Below, piece after piece: positions 27,770 through 42,700 of a DNA stretch of 64,000 nucleotides. Below the pieces are notes generated by a model. It was not told the origin of the DNA. It did not search any database and saw nothing but the letters and a program-made list of their open reading frames with translations. The stretch is from Treponema sp. (GTDB lineage: Bacteria > Spirochaetota > Spirochaetia > Treponematales > Treponemataceae), in assembly GCA_016290335.1 (NCBI GenBank), contig JAEETM010000005.1:1-64000 (forward strand). The letters run 5' to 3'. The position numbers were made by a program, and so were the translations under genes. The number at the start of each line of letters is the position of its first letter. The stretch's first letter is position 1.

Positions 27770-30700
27770 ATGAGAAGAACTGGTTTATTTTTTGGTTTAG
27801 TAACAGTATTGGCTATTTCGATTTTATCGTGTGATGTAGAAATTGGTTTAGGTGCTTCTGTAGATACCCGTGCACCAAAGCTTGAAATTGAAAATCCTCC
27901 GATAGGCTCTGTAATCAGGGATGTTTTTGCCATGAGTGGAACTTGTGAAGACGATGGTAAAATCAAAAGTGTTATCATTGAGCTCAAGCATACCGGAACT
28001 GGTGTTACATTACCGGCTTTTGAGGGTACTTTTAATCAAAAAGAAGGTATCTGGTCGTGCGAAATCGATCCTTTGGATGAAGAAAATCCTGTTTCAGACG
28101 GCTCTTATGAAGCAACTGTAACAATCACAGATACAGCTGAACGTGAAACAATCCGTACAAGAGCATTTACAATAGATAATACACCTCCTGTTCTTGCTAT
28201 TACGCGTCCTTCTGCTGTAATTCCAACAGGTGAAGATCCTGAAAAATATAGTTCTAACGATTATGATTCTTATGGACAAGACCTTGTAATATCAGGTTAT
28301 GTTGCAGATACTTGTGAACGAAGATTTATCTCTGTAGATATTTATGATATGAAAGGTGAAAAGAAGTATTCTACATTAGAAGCAGAAGATGAAAATTCAA
28401 AATATATAAAAATTGACTCAGACTTTAGTACATCAATTGCATCTTTTGGTGATAGTGCATATACGGCAATTTATGGCGATGATTATGAAGCTGGTACAAA
28501 AATGTTCTTCTGTGAAATTACAGTTTATGATAGTGCAAGAAAATATCCTTTAGACAGTAGTACTCTTATTCCTGAAGATTTACTCGGAAACAGTGCAAAG
28601 TATTTTTATATGTACGAAGGCGAATTGTATAATAGTGTTTTCGATCCATATATGATGACAGACGTATATAAGATTTTGAATGGTTCTTTTGAAGATGATG
28701 ATTCACGTACTGTAGATACGACAACTCCAGAAGAAGTAAAATTGGCCCTTGAAAACGTTGACTATCAGGAAACAAGAGGCTTTTTGTCTTTAAATCCAAA
28801 AAACAACCCGTATTTTAAGGTTTCTGGATATGACTCGCTTAATGCGGATGAAATGGAAAATGGTACCGTTTTTGATAATACCGATAACCACATAACAAAC
28901 AATTCATCAAAAGTTATAGAAGTCTCTCCTGGACTTGACCAGACTCCTCTTGAGCAGGACACACTTGGTCTTTATCTTTTAAGGACAGATGATTTTGGAA
29001 ATACATTAGATTTAAACGGAAATATAGTAGAATTAAAGAATATTAAGGATGAAGATAAAATATGGCTTGTACGACCATTAAAAGATGAAGACGGAAATGC
29101 TATTCTTACAGAAGAAAAGAATGCAGACGAAATAGCCGAAAGAGAGAACGTTTTTTCTAAAAGCGGTTCAACTTTCAAGTTTACAATTGAAATTACAACA
29201 ACAAAACCTACCGTTGACGGTCATACTTTATTCTCTGGTGATAAATATCTTTTTTTTGTACAGGGATACGATAAGAAAAAAGTACCTGTTAAAAACTCAG
29301 GTTCAGTTTTTGGATTTAAGCTTGTAGAAAGTGGAACAGCACCTGCTCTTACAATTAAGAGTGTATCTCCAAAGTATATTACAACTAATAAAGATTCAAT
29401 TATAGAAAATGCTGCAAAAACTGTTAACGTTTCAATGGCTTTCGCAGGTGATTCTCCATTTAGACTCAAACGAATTGTAAATGATGGAGAAGAAGTTGAA
29501 GTTTTAACAAGCGAAAATAACTTTAAAGAAAACGAATATATAGATGAATATACACCTTCTCAAGAAGAGTTTAGTTCAGGTCAAGTTTCAATCAAATATA
29601 TTCTTACAGGAAACAACAATCTTACAAATTATGCAGAAGATGTTTTCTATATTGATAATGATTTACCAGAAGTTATAAGCTTTGAAGTTCCAGGTACAGA
29701 TAAGACAGAAAATAGCTCTTATAAGTTTTCTGGTATAGTTTCTGATGGTGATTCAACTTCAAGTTCAAAAATTGCAGAAGTTCAGATGAAGATTTCCAGC
29801 ATTGATGAAGACGGTAATCCTCTTACTGATGCTGAAGGTAAAGCTTTAACTTCTGACTGGGTTTCTGTTGGAGATACAGATAAATGGAATCATATAGTAG
29901 TATTCCAATCAGCTGATGATGATTTTAATAAGGCATTCTCTGTTGAAGGTAAAAAGAAGGTCGAAATCCGTGCAATAGATGCAGCCGGAAATATGAGTGC
30001 AATTGAAGAAAAAGACTTCTTCTATGATACAGACAGCCCTAATCTGGAAGTTAATACCTATAAAATGGGTAATGATACTGAACAGCCAATAAAGAGTAAG
30101 TTCTTTATTAGCAAAGGCTTCTCAATTTCTGGAACCGCAAATGACAGTAATGGTCTGAAATCTCTTATTTTAAAACAGACCATGGGAGACGAATCTGTAG
30201 AAATTGAAATCCCTGTAGATAATAATGGAAATTGGACTATTGGAAATCTTCCAAGAAATGGTACTACAGACGAAGTTCTTCTTGAAACAGGTATTTATAC
30301 CTTTGTAATTACAGCAACCGACCTTACAGGTAAAAAGACTGAGTCTGCAAGCTATAATGCAGAAATAGACCGTGATAAACCGGTAGTAACAATTACAAGT
30401 CCGGCAGATGGAAGTACAGTAAGTGGAACCAACTTCCGTTTTACAGGAACTTTAAATGATGAAGGAACTGGTGTAACCAGTTATTCATATAAGTTTGTAA
30501 AAGCTGGCGTAAACAAAGACAGTGTCAGCTGGATACTGGAAAATACAACTTCTGATGAATGGAGCTTCTACAAAGAACTTGCAGAAGGAACAGCTTCACA
30601 GGCATCTTCTCTTTGCGAAGGTGAATGGAGTTTATTTGTAAGAACAGTAGACGGTGCAGGAAACGAATCTGCTGAAGTTGAACACAAGTTTACAATAGAT

Positions 30701-33700
30701 AAGAATATTCCTTCTCTTGAAGCAACTATTGTTAGTACACCGGATTGTTTTAACAACACTACTAATTCTGTCTGGTATTATAGTGATGAGCTTTCTGGTA
30801 CAATCAGCTATTCAGATACATATGCAATGGATTCAAGTAAACCATATTCATTCATAATGGGTGATGTTGATATAACTTCTGCTGTAGATGTTTCTGATGG
30901 AAATTGGACTATAAATAATACTTTATTTAATCAAATCGAAGGCTTTAATCCTTCATCTTTGGATAATTCTCAGAAGGTTCTTTATATAACTGTTTATGAT
31001 AAAGTAGGAAAAACAAATAATAAGAGTTTTACAGTTTATAAAGATACAGCAGCTCCTACCGCAACCATAGAATATCCTGAACAGGGTGACCCTATAAGCA
31101 ATTCTCAGTTTACAGCCCGTGGTTCTATTTCTGATGGTTCTGGTGTTGGAATAGACAGCTTTGTATATAGTTTAAATGGTGGTGCTTATCAACCAATAAA
31201 CTCAGGAATTGTAGGTTCAACCTGGACAAAAGAGTTTAATTTTGAAAACGAGCCTGAGGGTGAAGTTACACTCGAAATTATGGCAACAGATAAGCTTGGT
31301 TATGAATCTGTTCCAAGTTCCGTAACATTCTTCTACGACAAGCAGAATCCTGAAGTTTCTATTAATGAAGATAATAAATATTACGTAAAAGATACAGCTT
31401 ACACACTTAGTGGTACAGCTTATGATACTAACCGGTTGAGTAAAGTAACAATTCAGGATAACACTACAACTTATTCAAGTGAAGGTACAAATCCTCAGAT
31501 AACTCTTACTGGTGTAGAAGCAGCAGTTTCTGAAGATTCAGCTGCAAACTGGAGTAAAATCTTTACAACAGGTTCAAATGGAACCCTCAAAGACGGTCTC
31601 CATACATTTAGAGTTACTGCTTATGATTCTTCAAACAGAGTTTCTACAACTAAAACTAAAGAATTATTCATTGATACAACAGCTCCTGTTATAAACTCAA
31701 TAGTTACACCTTCTCCTATGGATACAGAAGAAAGCTACTATCAGTTCTCAGGAATGGCAGTAGATAATACGCCTTCAAATGCTGTATCAACAAATGCGGC
31801 TTCTGGAATAGAAAAGATTCTCGTACAGTTTGCTGATAAGAATAATCCTTCAACAAAAACTACATGGCTCGAAGCTACTGGTACAACAAGATGGAACTTG
31901 CTTGTAACATACGCAAACAGTACATACAGCAGTGTATTTGGTTCTAATCAAGGTGAAAAAATTATCTATGTAAAAGCAATAGATATGGCTGGAAACGAAA
32001 GCGCAGTCGAAGAAAGAACCTTTGTTTACGATAAGGCTCAGCCAACTGTATCAATTTCAAGCTATACAATAGGAAGTAACAACACACCTCAGCTTTTAGG
32101 TGCAACAACTCAGTTTGATGTAAGCAATTCATTCAGTCTTTCTGGAACAGCTTCTGATACTTATAAGCTTAAGAACATTCAGGTATTCCAGAAAAAGGAT
32201 GATGGAGAAGACCAGCTGGTAGTAGAAATCCCTGTAACTACTACAAGCTACAACTGGACTGTAAGTGGTTTACCTAGAGCAGAAGACTCTTTGGGTTCAG
32301 TAACTGGTACGGCTGATACAGAAACCGATGCAACATATCGTTATTATGTAAAGGTTTTCGATGCCTCAAGTACAGAAGGAAAGACAAGCCAGACTTCTCC
32401 AATCACAGTACGAATAGACAAAACTGCACCTACAGTTACAATTACATCTCCTGCTATAGATTTTGCAAGTGCTGACGATGTAATTTCCGGTTCATCAAAG
32501 ATTTTCGAAGGAACTGCTGTAGATAATGAAAACGGTTCTGGACTTGCAAGCTACAGCTATGCATTCTCTCATAGTAGTACAGCACCTGCTGCTAATTCAA
32601 ATGAATGGACTACTGTAAATGCAGAAAACGGCAACTGGTCTATCAGACGAGACTTGCTTGCAACAGACACAACAAATACTTCTCCAGAAAGCTTAACACA
32701 GGGCGAATGGTATCTGTTTGTTAAAGCAGTTGATAAAGCTGGAAATGCAATTACATCACCTGTTACACGACATTTCTGGGTGGACCAGAGTGCTCCTTCT
32801 CTTTCTAATGTAAATATTGAAGGTGGTATTTATTATTATAATACAAATAGTCTTACTCTTACCGGTAACGCATTCGATTCAAATGCTCTTGCAGAAGATG
32901 ATGCAGTAGTTATAAAGAGGGGAAATACTGTCCTTGAAACAATTCCTCGAACCAGTATACCTGCAAACGGAGATTGGAGCGTTGTTCTTGACGCTGATGA
33001 TATTCCTGCAAATGGATCTACAGCAATCACAATAGAAGTAAAAGACTGTGTTGGAAGAACAAGCGGAGTAAGCAGCTATACAGTTTGCAGAGATATGACT
33101 CCTCCTGTAGTAACAGCTTCTCTTGCAACAAATGCAGAACGTGTTTACCAGAAGAGTGTGAACTATACCTTCAGCGGTACTGTATCAGATCTAAACCTTT
33201 CAGATGTTACTGCTGTACTTTATAAGAATGATGTAGCAACAGAACAGGAAACAGCACTTATTCCACGAGGCAGTGCCTGGGAATGGAAGGTTTATGATCT
33301 TGAAGAAGCTTATTACAGCATAAAGATAACCGCTAAAGATAAAGCTGACAATCAGACTGAATATACAAGCGGTAGTGTTATGATAGATACTACGGCTCCT
33401 CTTTCTACTATAAGTGGAACTTCTTTGTATGACAGCGATGGAGCTTCTTTGGCAACTCCTGCAACAAATGCTGCTGTGCTTACAAATGGTACAGCAATTG
33501 ATGCCGGCAGATATTATGCACAAAGCAGCTATACATTAAGTGGAATTATTACAGAAGCTAATTTTGCAAATACAACAAGTACCTTAGAATTAAAGGAAAA
33601 TGGTACAACAAAGAATGTTGCGTTTACAGGAAATGGTTCAACAGCAAGTCCATATACCTGGAGCTATACACCGGCAAGTCTGGCAGATGGCACTTATGCT

Positions 33701-36700
33701 TATACCTTAAAGCTTACAGATAAAGCTGGAAACACAACAACTTACAGTGCAACAGTTGTTTACGATACAACAGCACCGGTACTCGGAATTGAAGTTCCTG
33801 TAGCAAATGCGGCTTATCCTTATATTCCTACTGCAAGTGGTTCTGTAAGTGATGCTGGAATTGGTATTGAAGAAAGAAAATGGTCCAGCGATAATACTAA
33901 CTGGTCTGATGTTGAAATGACGACAACAACAAACTGGTCTGCTAGTATAGGTACAATGGATTCCGAAGGTCCTGTAACACTTTATGTAAAAGCAAAAGAT
34001 AAGTTTGGTAGGGAAACATCAGAAAGTGTAAACTTTAGTTATGACCTTTATAATCCTCAATTAACCGAAACTGATACTGTTGATGAATACCAGAAAGCAG
34101 GCTATAGCTTTACATTGACTGGTACAGCCGGCGATACAAATGCACTTGACAACATTACAATTACAGAAGGTACTAATGTTTACGGCAGTACAAATGCTTC
34201 TGATTCAACGGGAACAGCAAGAATTACTACTCAAAATGCTGCAGTTACACTTTCTGAAAGCAATGGAGATACAGAGCTTAGTACAGAAAGCGGAAAGGGA
34301 AAGAACTGGAGTATAACATTCGCTTCAACCGATACAACTACACTTTCTCCGGGAAGACATACCTTTACAATAACTGCAAAGGATACTGCAGGAAAGACTT
34401 CTACTTCTGAAGTTAAGAATATATTTATAGATACAATTGCTCCTCAGGTTCTTACAGCAGTAACTCCAACTACAAGCCAGACAGCTAATGCTTCGTTCAG
34501 ATTTACAGGAACAGCAAAAGACAATAACAACAGCTCTGCAGACTCAAGAGTTGAAATGGTAAAGGTTAAGTTCAATTCTTATTCTTCTGCTTCTGCCACA
34601 GAAACAGAACCTTCTGCTACAACTGAATGGTTTGATGCAAACGGCGATACAAGCTGGAATTATATTGCAGTATTTACAGATGAAGGATTGAACTCTGTAT
34701 TCGGTGATAGCAAAGGCTACAAGACAATTTCTGTAAAGGCTATTGATTATGCAGGTAACGAAAGTCCAGTATTCGAATCTCCTAAGTTCCTGTATGACCG
34801 TGAGATTCCAACATCTGTAATTAATTCTTATACACCGGAAAATGGAAGTGCAGTAAATCTTACTTCTACAACAAGCTTCTTTGCTAACAATACATTCAAG
34901 CTTAGTCTTACTGCAAACGACGATTATAGTGTAAAGAAGATTGTTGTAAAACAGAAGAACAACGGTATTACAAAGACTGTTTATACATTGGATAATATCA
35001 ATTTGAGCCAAAAAGCAGTTGATGTTTTGAATCTTCCACGCGATGTTTCAGGTTTGGATGATGACGACGACGATGCAACTGCAACAAGTGCTCTTGTATT
35101 GAACGAGAACAGTTCAGGTGAATACGAATATTCAGTTGAAGTAACAGATCTTGCCGGCAAGTCAGCTTCAGTTGCAACTGTAAAAGCAAATATAGACAAG
35201 AAGGTACCTGTAATCAATTTGGACACAGAGCTTAATGCAGCTTACTATCAGGGCTTGTCAAAGACCTTCAGCTTCAGTGCAAATGACCCTACAGCATCAG
35301 ACGGCAGCTCTGGTTCAGGTCTTTCTAAATACTACTATAAGTATACTCAGGATACTGCTGCACAAACCGTAAGTTCTTCTGGCTGGACAGAAAAAGTTGC
35401 TTCGTCTAGCTTTGATGTAATCCCTTCATTAGTATCTGGAAATACTTTGGGAACAAACGGCGAGCTTAACGAAGGCCACTGGTATTTGTGGTACTATGTA
35501 AAAGATGTCGCTGGCAATACTTCTACTCCAACAAGTGTAAACTTCTGGTTCGACCAGGGTAATCCAAGTCTGACTGCTGCTGTTACACCTGCAAATAACA
35601 GCGTTACAGGTAGCGGTACAGAGTTCTACTTTAACAGCGGACTAACTGGAACAATTTCTGCAAGTGATTCTTCAAATGTTGCTCCAGCATTATCATATAA
35701 AATTGATGACGAGGATGCGGTTCCTGTAACTGGTTCAAGCTGGACAATTCCTGAAGGTTCATTCTCTGATGAAGGAACTTATTCTCTGGTATTTACTGCA
35801 ACAGATCAGGTTGGAAGAACTGCAACTAAAGAGTTTACAGTACACAAGGATGTTTCTGGACCTGAAATCTCAATTACAAGTCCTACAAATAACTCTTATT
35901 TTGAACAGGCTACAATCAATATAAGAGGTAGTGTAAACGATGGTACAACTGAAAATCCAGGAAGTGGAGTAAATAAGGTTTATTATTCAACAAATAATAC
36001 AAACTGGACAGAGCTTACTACTTATTCGGCAGGTGGAGCAATCTGGAATGACACTGTATCTCTTGACCAGCAGGGTAATGTAACTCTTTATGTAAAGGCA
36101 GTAGATAAGCTTGGTCAGGAATCAACACACCCAAGTGTAACATTCTCTTATGATGCAGCGGCACCTGTTATTGTAGAAAATGATTCAGTCGCAGCTAATC
36201 AAAAGCAAGGCTACAGCTTTACACTTACAGGTACAGCTTATGATACGAATGAACTCAGCTATGTAGAAATTGTTGATAAGATTGGTGATACACTACAGGG
36301 AACATACAGCACAAGCAATGGTACACTGTCAGTAACAAGCGGAACAGTTGCAACAGCAAAATCTGAAGCAACTAAAGTTACCTGGAGCAAGACTTTCTCT
36401 GCAAGTGATGCAAATCCTCTTGAACAGGGAACTCATACATTTACAATCAAAGCAAAAGATACTTCAGAACGACTTGCTGCAACAATTACAAAGACAGTTA
36501 CTGTAGATACAATTCTCCCAGAAATCGAAATAACAACACCATCTGCAGCAGGCTTTACAAAATCAGCTTTTGTTACATTCAACGGAACTTTGACTGAAGT
36601 TAATTTTGATTCTCTCGAAATTAAGCTTTATAAAGAAGCTGGAGCTACAGATGAATTAATAGAAACTGTAAATACAACTCCACAGGGAGCTGACGGAAAC

Positions 36701-39700
36701 TGGTCTTATACAGCAAACCTCCCGGATGAAGATAAAGCTTACTACATTACTGTAAAGGCAACAGATAAGGTTGGAAACATAGCTACAGAAACAAGTGCTC
36801 AGATAACAACAGACTTTACTGCACCAGCAACAACACTTACTTCAAGCGGCCTGACTAATGAAAGTGCAGAATCAGTAACAGCTATTTCAGAAAACGTAAC
36901 CTACTATGCTAAGAACAGCTACACAGTTTCCGGAACAATTACAGAAGCAAATTACGACAGAACAAAAGTAACAATTACAGCAACGAAAGACAATGTAAAT
37001 GTCACTGCACCTTCTATAACTGTAAATACAGACAAGACCTGGAGCTTTACAGGCATAACAGGAACTGGTACATACGAATACAGCCTTAAGATTGAAGATA
37101 AGGCAGCAAACAGCAAGACCTATAAGATTAAGGTTGTTTATGATAATACAGCACCTGAAACTCTCAGCATAACAACAGCTGCAACATCAGGAGTAAACTC
37201 AATATCAGGTTCTTCAAAGACATTTGAAGGAAGTGCAAGCGACAGCGGTTCAGGACTTTCAAGCTACAGCTATGCATTCACACAGGGTAATTCAGCACCT
37301 GCAGCAGATTCAAACGACTGGACTAAGGTAGAGACTGGAAACGGTAACTGGTCATTCACAAGAACAGTAATCAGCTCAACATCACCTTCACCTAACTGTC
37401 TGCACGAAGGCTTGTGGACACTGTATGTAAAGGCAACAGACAAGGCCGGCAATACATCTACAACACCTGTTTCAAGACAGTACTGGGTAGACCAGAGTGC
37501 ACCTGCAATTACAGACCTTAATAATGCAGCAATAAATTACTTCAACGGAACACTCACAATTACAGGAAAGGCAATAGATACAAATGCACTTGCAGCAAGC
37601 GGTGCAGTAGTAATCAAGAATGGTACAACAACTCTTGCTACAATAGACAGTGTTGGTACCGGCGGTACATGGACAGCAAGTATTAATGGCAGCAGCATTA
37701 CTGCAAATACAGCAGTTGACCTTACAATCCAGGCAACAGACTGTGTTGGAAAGTCAAGTGATGCAGTAACATATACCGTATACAAGGATACAAATCCTCC
37801 GGTAATCGCATTTACAAGTCCTGACGGAAATCTTGCACAGGACGAACCTCTGTCTGGAACTTCTGGTATTTTCAGCGGAACAACAACAGATGCAGCTTCC
37901 GGTGTTGCAAGCTACAGCTATGTATTCTCAAAGGGTTCAACCGCTCCTGCAACAGGCTGGACAACTGTAACGAATGCAGTAACAAGCTGGAGTATACCAA
38001 AAACATTTACAGCCGGAACAGGAACAGCTGCAAATGATGAAGGACAGTGGTATCTGTTTGTTAAGGCAGCAGATAAGGCTGGAAATGAAACTGTTTCAGC
38101 AAGTTCACTGAGCTTCTGGTATGACAACAGTGTACCTACAATAACTGCATCTATGACAACAGCAACTGGTAAATGCGAAAACAAAGATGGAAAATATTAC
38201 TTTAATGGAACAATTGCAGCAAATACAGCCCTTACTGGAAGTATTACAGCAAGTGATACTTCAGCTGTAGCACCGACAATCAGTTATAAGATTGATTCTG
38301 GAACTGAAGTTGAAATAACAGGAACAAATGCGTCAACAGGAACAAGTTCTGGAACATGGTCAATTCCATCAAGTGCATTTACACAGGATGGTGAATACAC
38401 AGTAAAGATTATTGCAACTGACCAGTGTGGTAGAAAAGCAGAACAGACATACAATGTTTACAGAGATACTTTGGCTCCGACAATCACTATTACTGCACCA
38501 GCAGCTGCTACAGGCACAATTGTCAATACCGCATCTTATACATTTGGAGGAACAATTGCAGATCCTACCTTCTATAGCGCAAGCGCTGTTTTGTATAAGG
38601 ATACTGCTGCAACAGATACTACTACTACTATCGAAGTAAACGATAATAATACCTGGACATGGAGACCTACAGGTCTTGAAGATGGAACTTATCATATTGT
38701 TGTTACCGCAAAAGACAAGGTTAGCAATACAGCAACTAAAACTACTGGTACTGTAATAGTAGACCGAACTGCTCCTGCAACATCTATTGTCCCAGCTGAA
38801 GGAAATAATATTACTGATGCAAGTTTTGCTGCTGTAGACGAACTTGAAAATGGTAAAACATATTATACTTCTTCTTCATACACAATTACAGGTGTTATAA
38901 ATGATAATAACTGGGGAACAGGTGCAACCGCTAAGTATAAGATTGATAACGGAGCTGAAACTACTCTTACAGTTAATGCTTCAACAAAGGCCTGGAGTTT
39001 ACCTGCAGCAACAGCCGGTCATACTTATGAAATAAAGCTTAAAGATTCAGCAGGAAACGAGAATACTTACAGCTTTACAATCAGCTATGATAATGTACCT
39101 CCAACCGCTACTGTAGCTATTCCAGAAAATAATATAACAGATCCTCAGTATGCACTTAGCGCAAACAATTATTCATTCAAGCTTAGTGCTTCAGATCCAG
39201 ATAATGGTGTTGGCGTTAAGGAACTGAGTTACATATTTACAACAACAACTTCTCTTCCTGCAGCAAATGCCGGCTGGCAAACAGATTCTAACTTTACAAC
39301 AGCTGACAAGTATGTAGTTATGGACCTTGTTGCTTTGAACACTGTTGATTCAAACAGCCAGACTGTTGAAAATACTCTTACAGCAACTCAGCTTCCAGAA
39401 GGAACCTGGTACTTGTGGGTTAAGGCAAAAGATAAAGCTGGTAACGTAACAAATGATGAAACAATAACTACAAACAGACGCCAGATTATTGTAGATAAAG
39501 CTAATCCAACGTTAACTGTAACTAACAGTTTGAACGAATCTGGAACAAATCCTGTTTATGAAGAAGTAACAGGCTCTGGTTATACTATAAGTGGTACTGT
39601 TAGTGATACTCATGCTGTTGCTTCAAATGATGCTATTGTAATCAAAGTTGATGGTGAAATAAAGACAACAATTGCAAAAACATCTTTGACTGGTACTCCA

Positions 39701-42700
39701 GCTGTTAATTGGTCATACACAATTCCAAAGGATTCTATCCACGAAAATGGACTTACAGAAGTTGAAGTAATTGCAAAGGATGTTGTTGGAAAGACAACTT
39801 CAAAGAAATACAATCTGTATTATGATACAGCAGCTCCTGAACTCGAAGTTAATGCTCCTGCGATGGGTGAACAGGTTGAAAATGCAGAAAAAATCATCAA
39901 GGGAACAGTAAGAGACGATGGTTACGGACTTGCAAAACTTGAATTTGCCCTTAAGAATAGTTCTAATACTACTGTAAAAGACAGCAGCAATAACGATATT
40001 TCTGGTTACTGGTCTGCAACAACTTCAAATGTCACAAATAATTACCCTCTTAAGATAAAGGGTGAGCAGTGGTTCTATGCCGGTCAGCCAGATGAAAATG
40101 GTGTAACTGGAAATACTGCTTTGACAATCCCTCTTGGAACAGCTGAAGGTACACTCAAGCTTGTAGTTACTGCTACAGAAAAGGTTGTTGGTAGTCATAC
40201 TGCAAGAACTAAAACAGAAGAAATAACATTCTACTATGATGCTGCTGAACCAAACATTACCGAAAGTGGTTCTGTAAGCAGAATTACAAACACAGACTTT
40301 GTACTCACTGGTACGGCTTATGATACAAACCAGCTTGCAAAGATTGAAATCAAGCAGGGTGGTGTTCTGAAGGCTACAACAGAAGCTAATCCTGCTGCAG
40401 GTGTAGTTGCCATTTCGTTTGCAAATGGTACTGATTCAACAGCACAAGGTTATAATGGTAGTTATACTTTAGCTTCTGCAAAAGCAGATAGTACAAAAGG
40501 ATATTGGGAAGCTACATTCCCAGCTTCTAGTTATGCTGATGGCAGCTATCAGTTCAGCATAACAGCTACAGATATTTCTGGAAAAATGACAACCGTTACA
40601 AGAACTATCCAGATGGATAAGACTGCTCCTGCAAACATTTCTCCTTCTACTACAGGTGGAACTGAAATCAGTTCAAAGAATTGGTACAACTCACGTGCAC
40701 TTGCAATTTCTGTAACAGCTACTGATACAAATGGCTCTGGAGTAAGTACAGCGGATTATTCCCTTGTTGCTTATAATGAGGCAAGTTCAAATGCTGATCC
40801 AACAGAAGCCTACAGAAGCTGGACAAATATTCCTAATAACGGGGAAGCTTTTGTCGGTACTGTAAACTTACCTGCAGACGGCGAAAACACCTTCTATGTA
40901 CGAGTAAAGGATGTTGCAGGAAACTATGGTTATAATAATACCGGATTAACAGTTTACATAGATTCTGCAGCTCCTGCTTCTGCAACAGTTGCAAGTGTAG
41001 ATGGTGTTGTAGCTGGTGATGGTGAAAACCAGTTTGGCGGAACAAAGCTTACAAACGGAAGTTCAAATATAGCCTTTACAATGACAGCTGCTGATGCAGG
41101 AACTGTAGGAACAGATGCAACTGGTATAGGCAGTATAAAGATTATTAAGGTTGGAAATAATACTCTTGAAGGAAACGCTCAGATTAATGTAACTGAAGAC
41201 AAAGATACACATGAATTGGGAGCAGAAATTCCAAGTACATCTATTACAACTTCCGGTGGTGTTATTGCAAGAGTAACCGATAAGGTTGGAAACTCTTATG
41301 ACTTTACACTATTCCAGATTCAGTTTGATAACAAGTATCCTAAAGTAACAATAAGTAATATTGCTGATGCCGATACTTCCGTAACAGGAACTCAGATAAA
41401 CGGTACAACAACAATTAACGGTACTGCATCTGATGATCAGACTCTGGCATCTGTAAAACTCCAATACTCAAGGAAAACTGGAGCTACAACTTGGTCTGAC
41501 TGGGCTGATACAGGCTTAACAAACCAGGGAACAATTTACAGCTGGAGCTTTAAGGTAAATACAACTCAATCACCTTATTCTGACGGCGACACAGTACGCT
41601 TCCGTGTACTTGCAACAGATGCTGCCGGAAACGAAGGTAACTCTGGAACAACTGGTACAGCTACAGGAAATATTTATGGTACTGGCGACAGTGCAGCAGC
41701 ATACGCAGAAGTTATTATTTCTCAGGATTCAGACAGACCTGTAATTGGAATCAGTAATCTTGAAATGAGTGATGAAAATCAGGTTAGTGGTGAAACAAGT
41801 TATTACTGGCATAGATATGGTTCTATGTATGGTACAGTTTCTGATGATGATGGAAGTGTTACATCTGTAAAATATAAGATTGGATCAGATGGAACATGGT
41901 CAGGCAATATTTACTCTAATGGTATGTGGCAGATTTCAAATCTGACTGATGGAGCAAAAGATATCTACTTTGAAGTAATTGATGGTGGAAATACAACATT
42001 TACTTCATCACTAACAAAGAAACCAAAGGTTCAGGATAGTCAGGGAGCTGCAAAGCTTGGTTATACTGATTCTGACACTGTTGTTCTTAATGTAAAGGTA
42101 GATACTCAAGATCCTGAAATCATTTCTAAGAAATACTATTTGAGTTCATCAAAAGATTATAATGCAGAAACAGACTGGGATGCTGCTTCAAATCTTGCAG
42201 TATTATCTACAAAAGATAGTGGTGGTACAAATAAATATCTGTATGTAGAAGTAAAAGAATCAGATAGTAATGGAATTGATACAGGCTCAAGTTCTATTAC
42301 ATTTGATGGAGTTACAGCTACAACTACAGCGGATGTTGCAAATCAGCTTCCTAATAAAGTAAGACAAATCTCTCAATCAATTAACGCTGGTGTTACAACA
42401 ACTATTGTACGAATAGACCTTTCTCAATTTGAAACTGGTTCTCGTGCGTTTATGATAACAGTTTATGACAATGCCACTAAATACAAGATAGAATCAACGA
42501 ATGTTTCAGTAGATAATACTACTCCTGTAATGGAAGTATCTAATTATGAAGCTGGTGTAGTACTTTACGGTTCTAACAGCAACACAATTCGTTTTATTCA
42601 GCAAAATGAAAGTGATATAAGCGAGCTTTGGTATTATGTAACTGATGATGCGAACTTTGCTCCTGTATATAATGCTGAAAGTGGTACTTACAATAGCTTT

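Noticed and set aside
34544..35226. Overlapping antisense frames in giant gene B, mirrored at 14418-15028 in gene A
   Set aside because: They lie entirely within strongly supported sense modules and mirror paralogy; cysteine-rich composition is typical of shadow frames.
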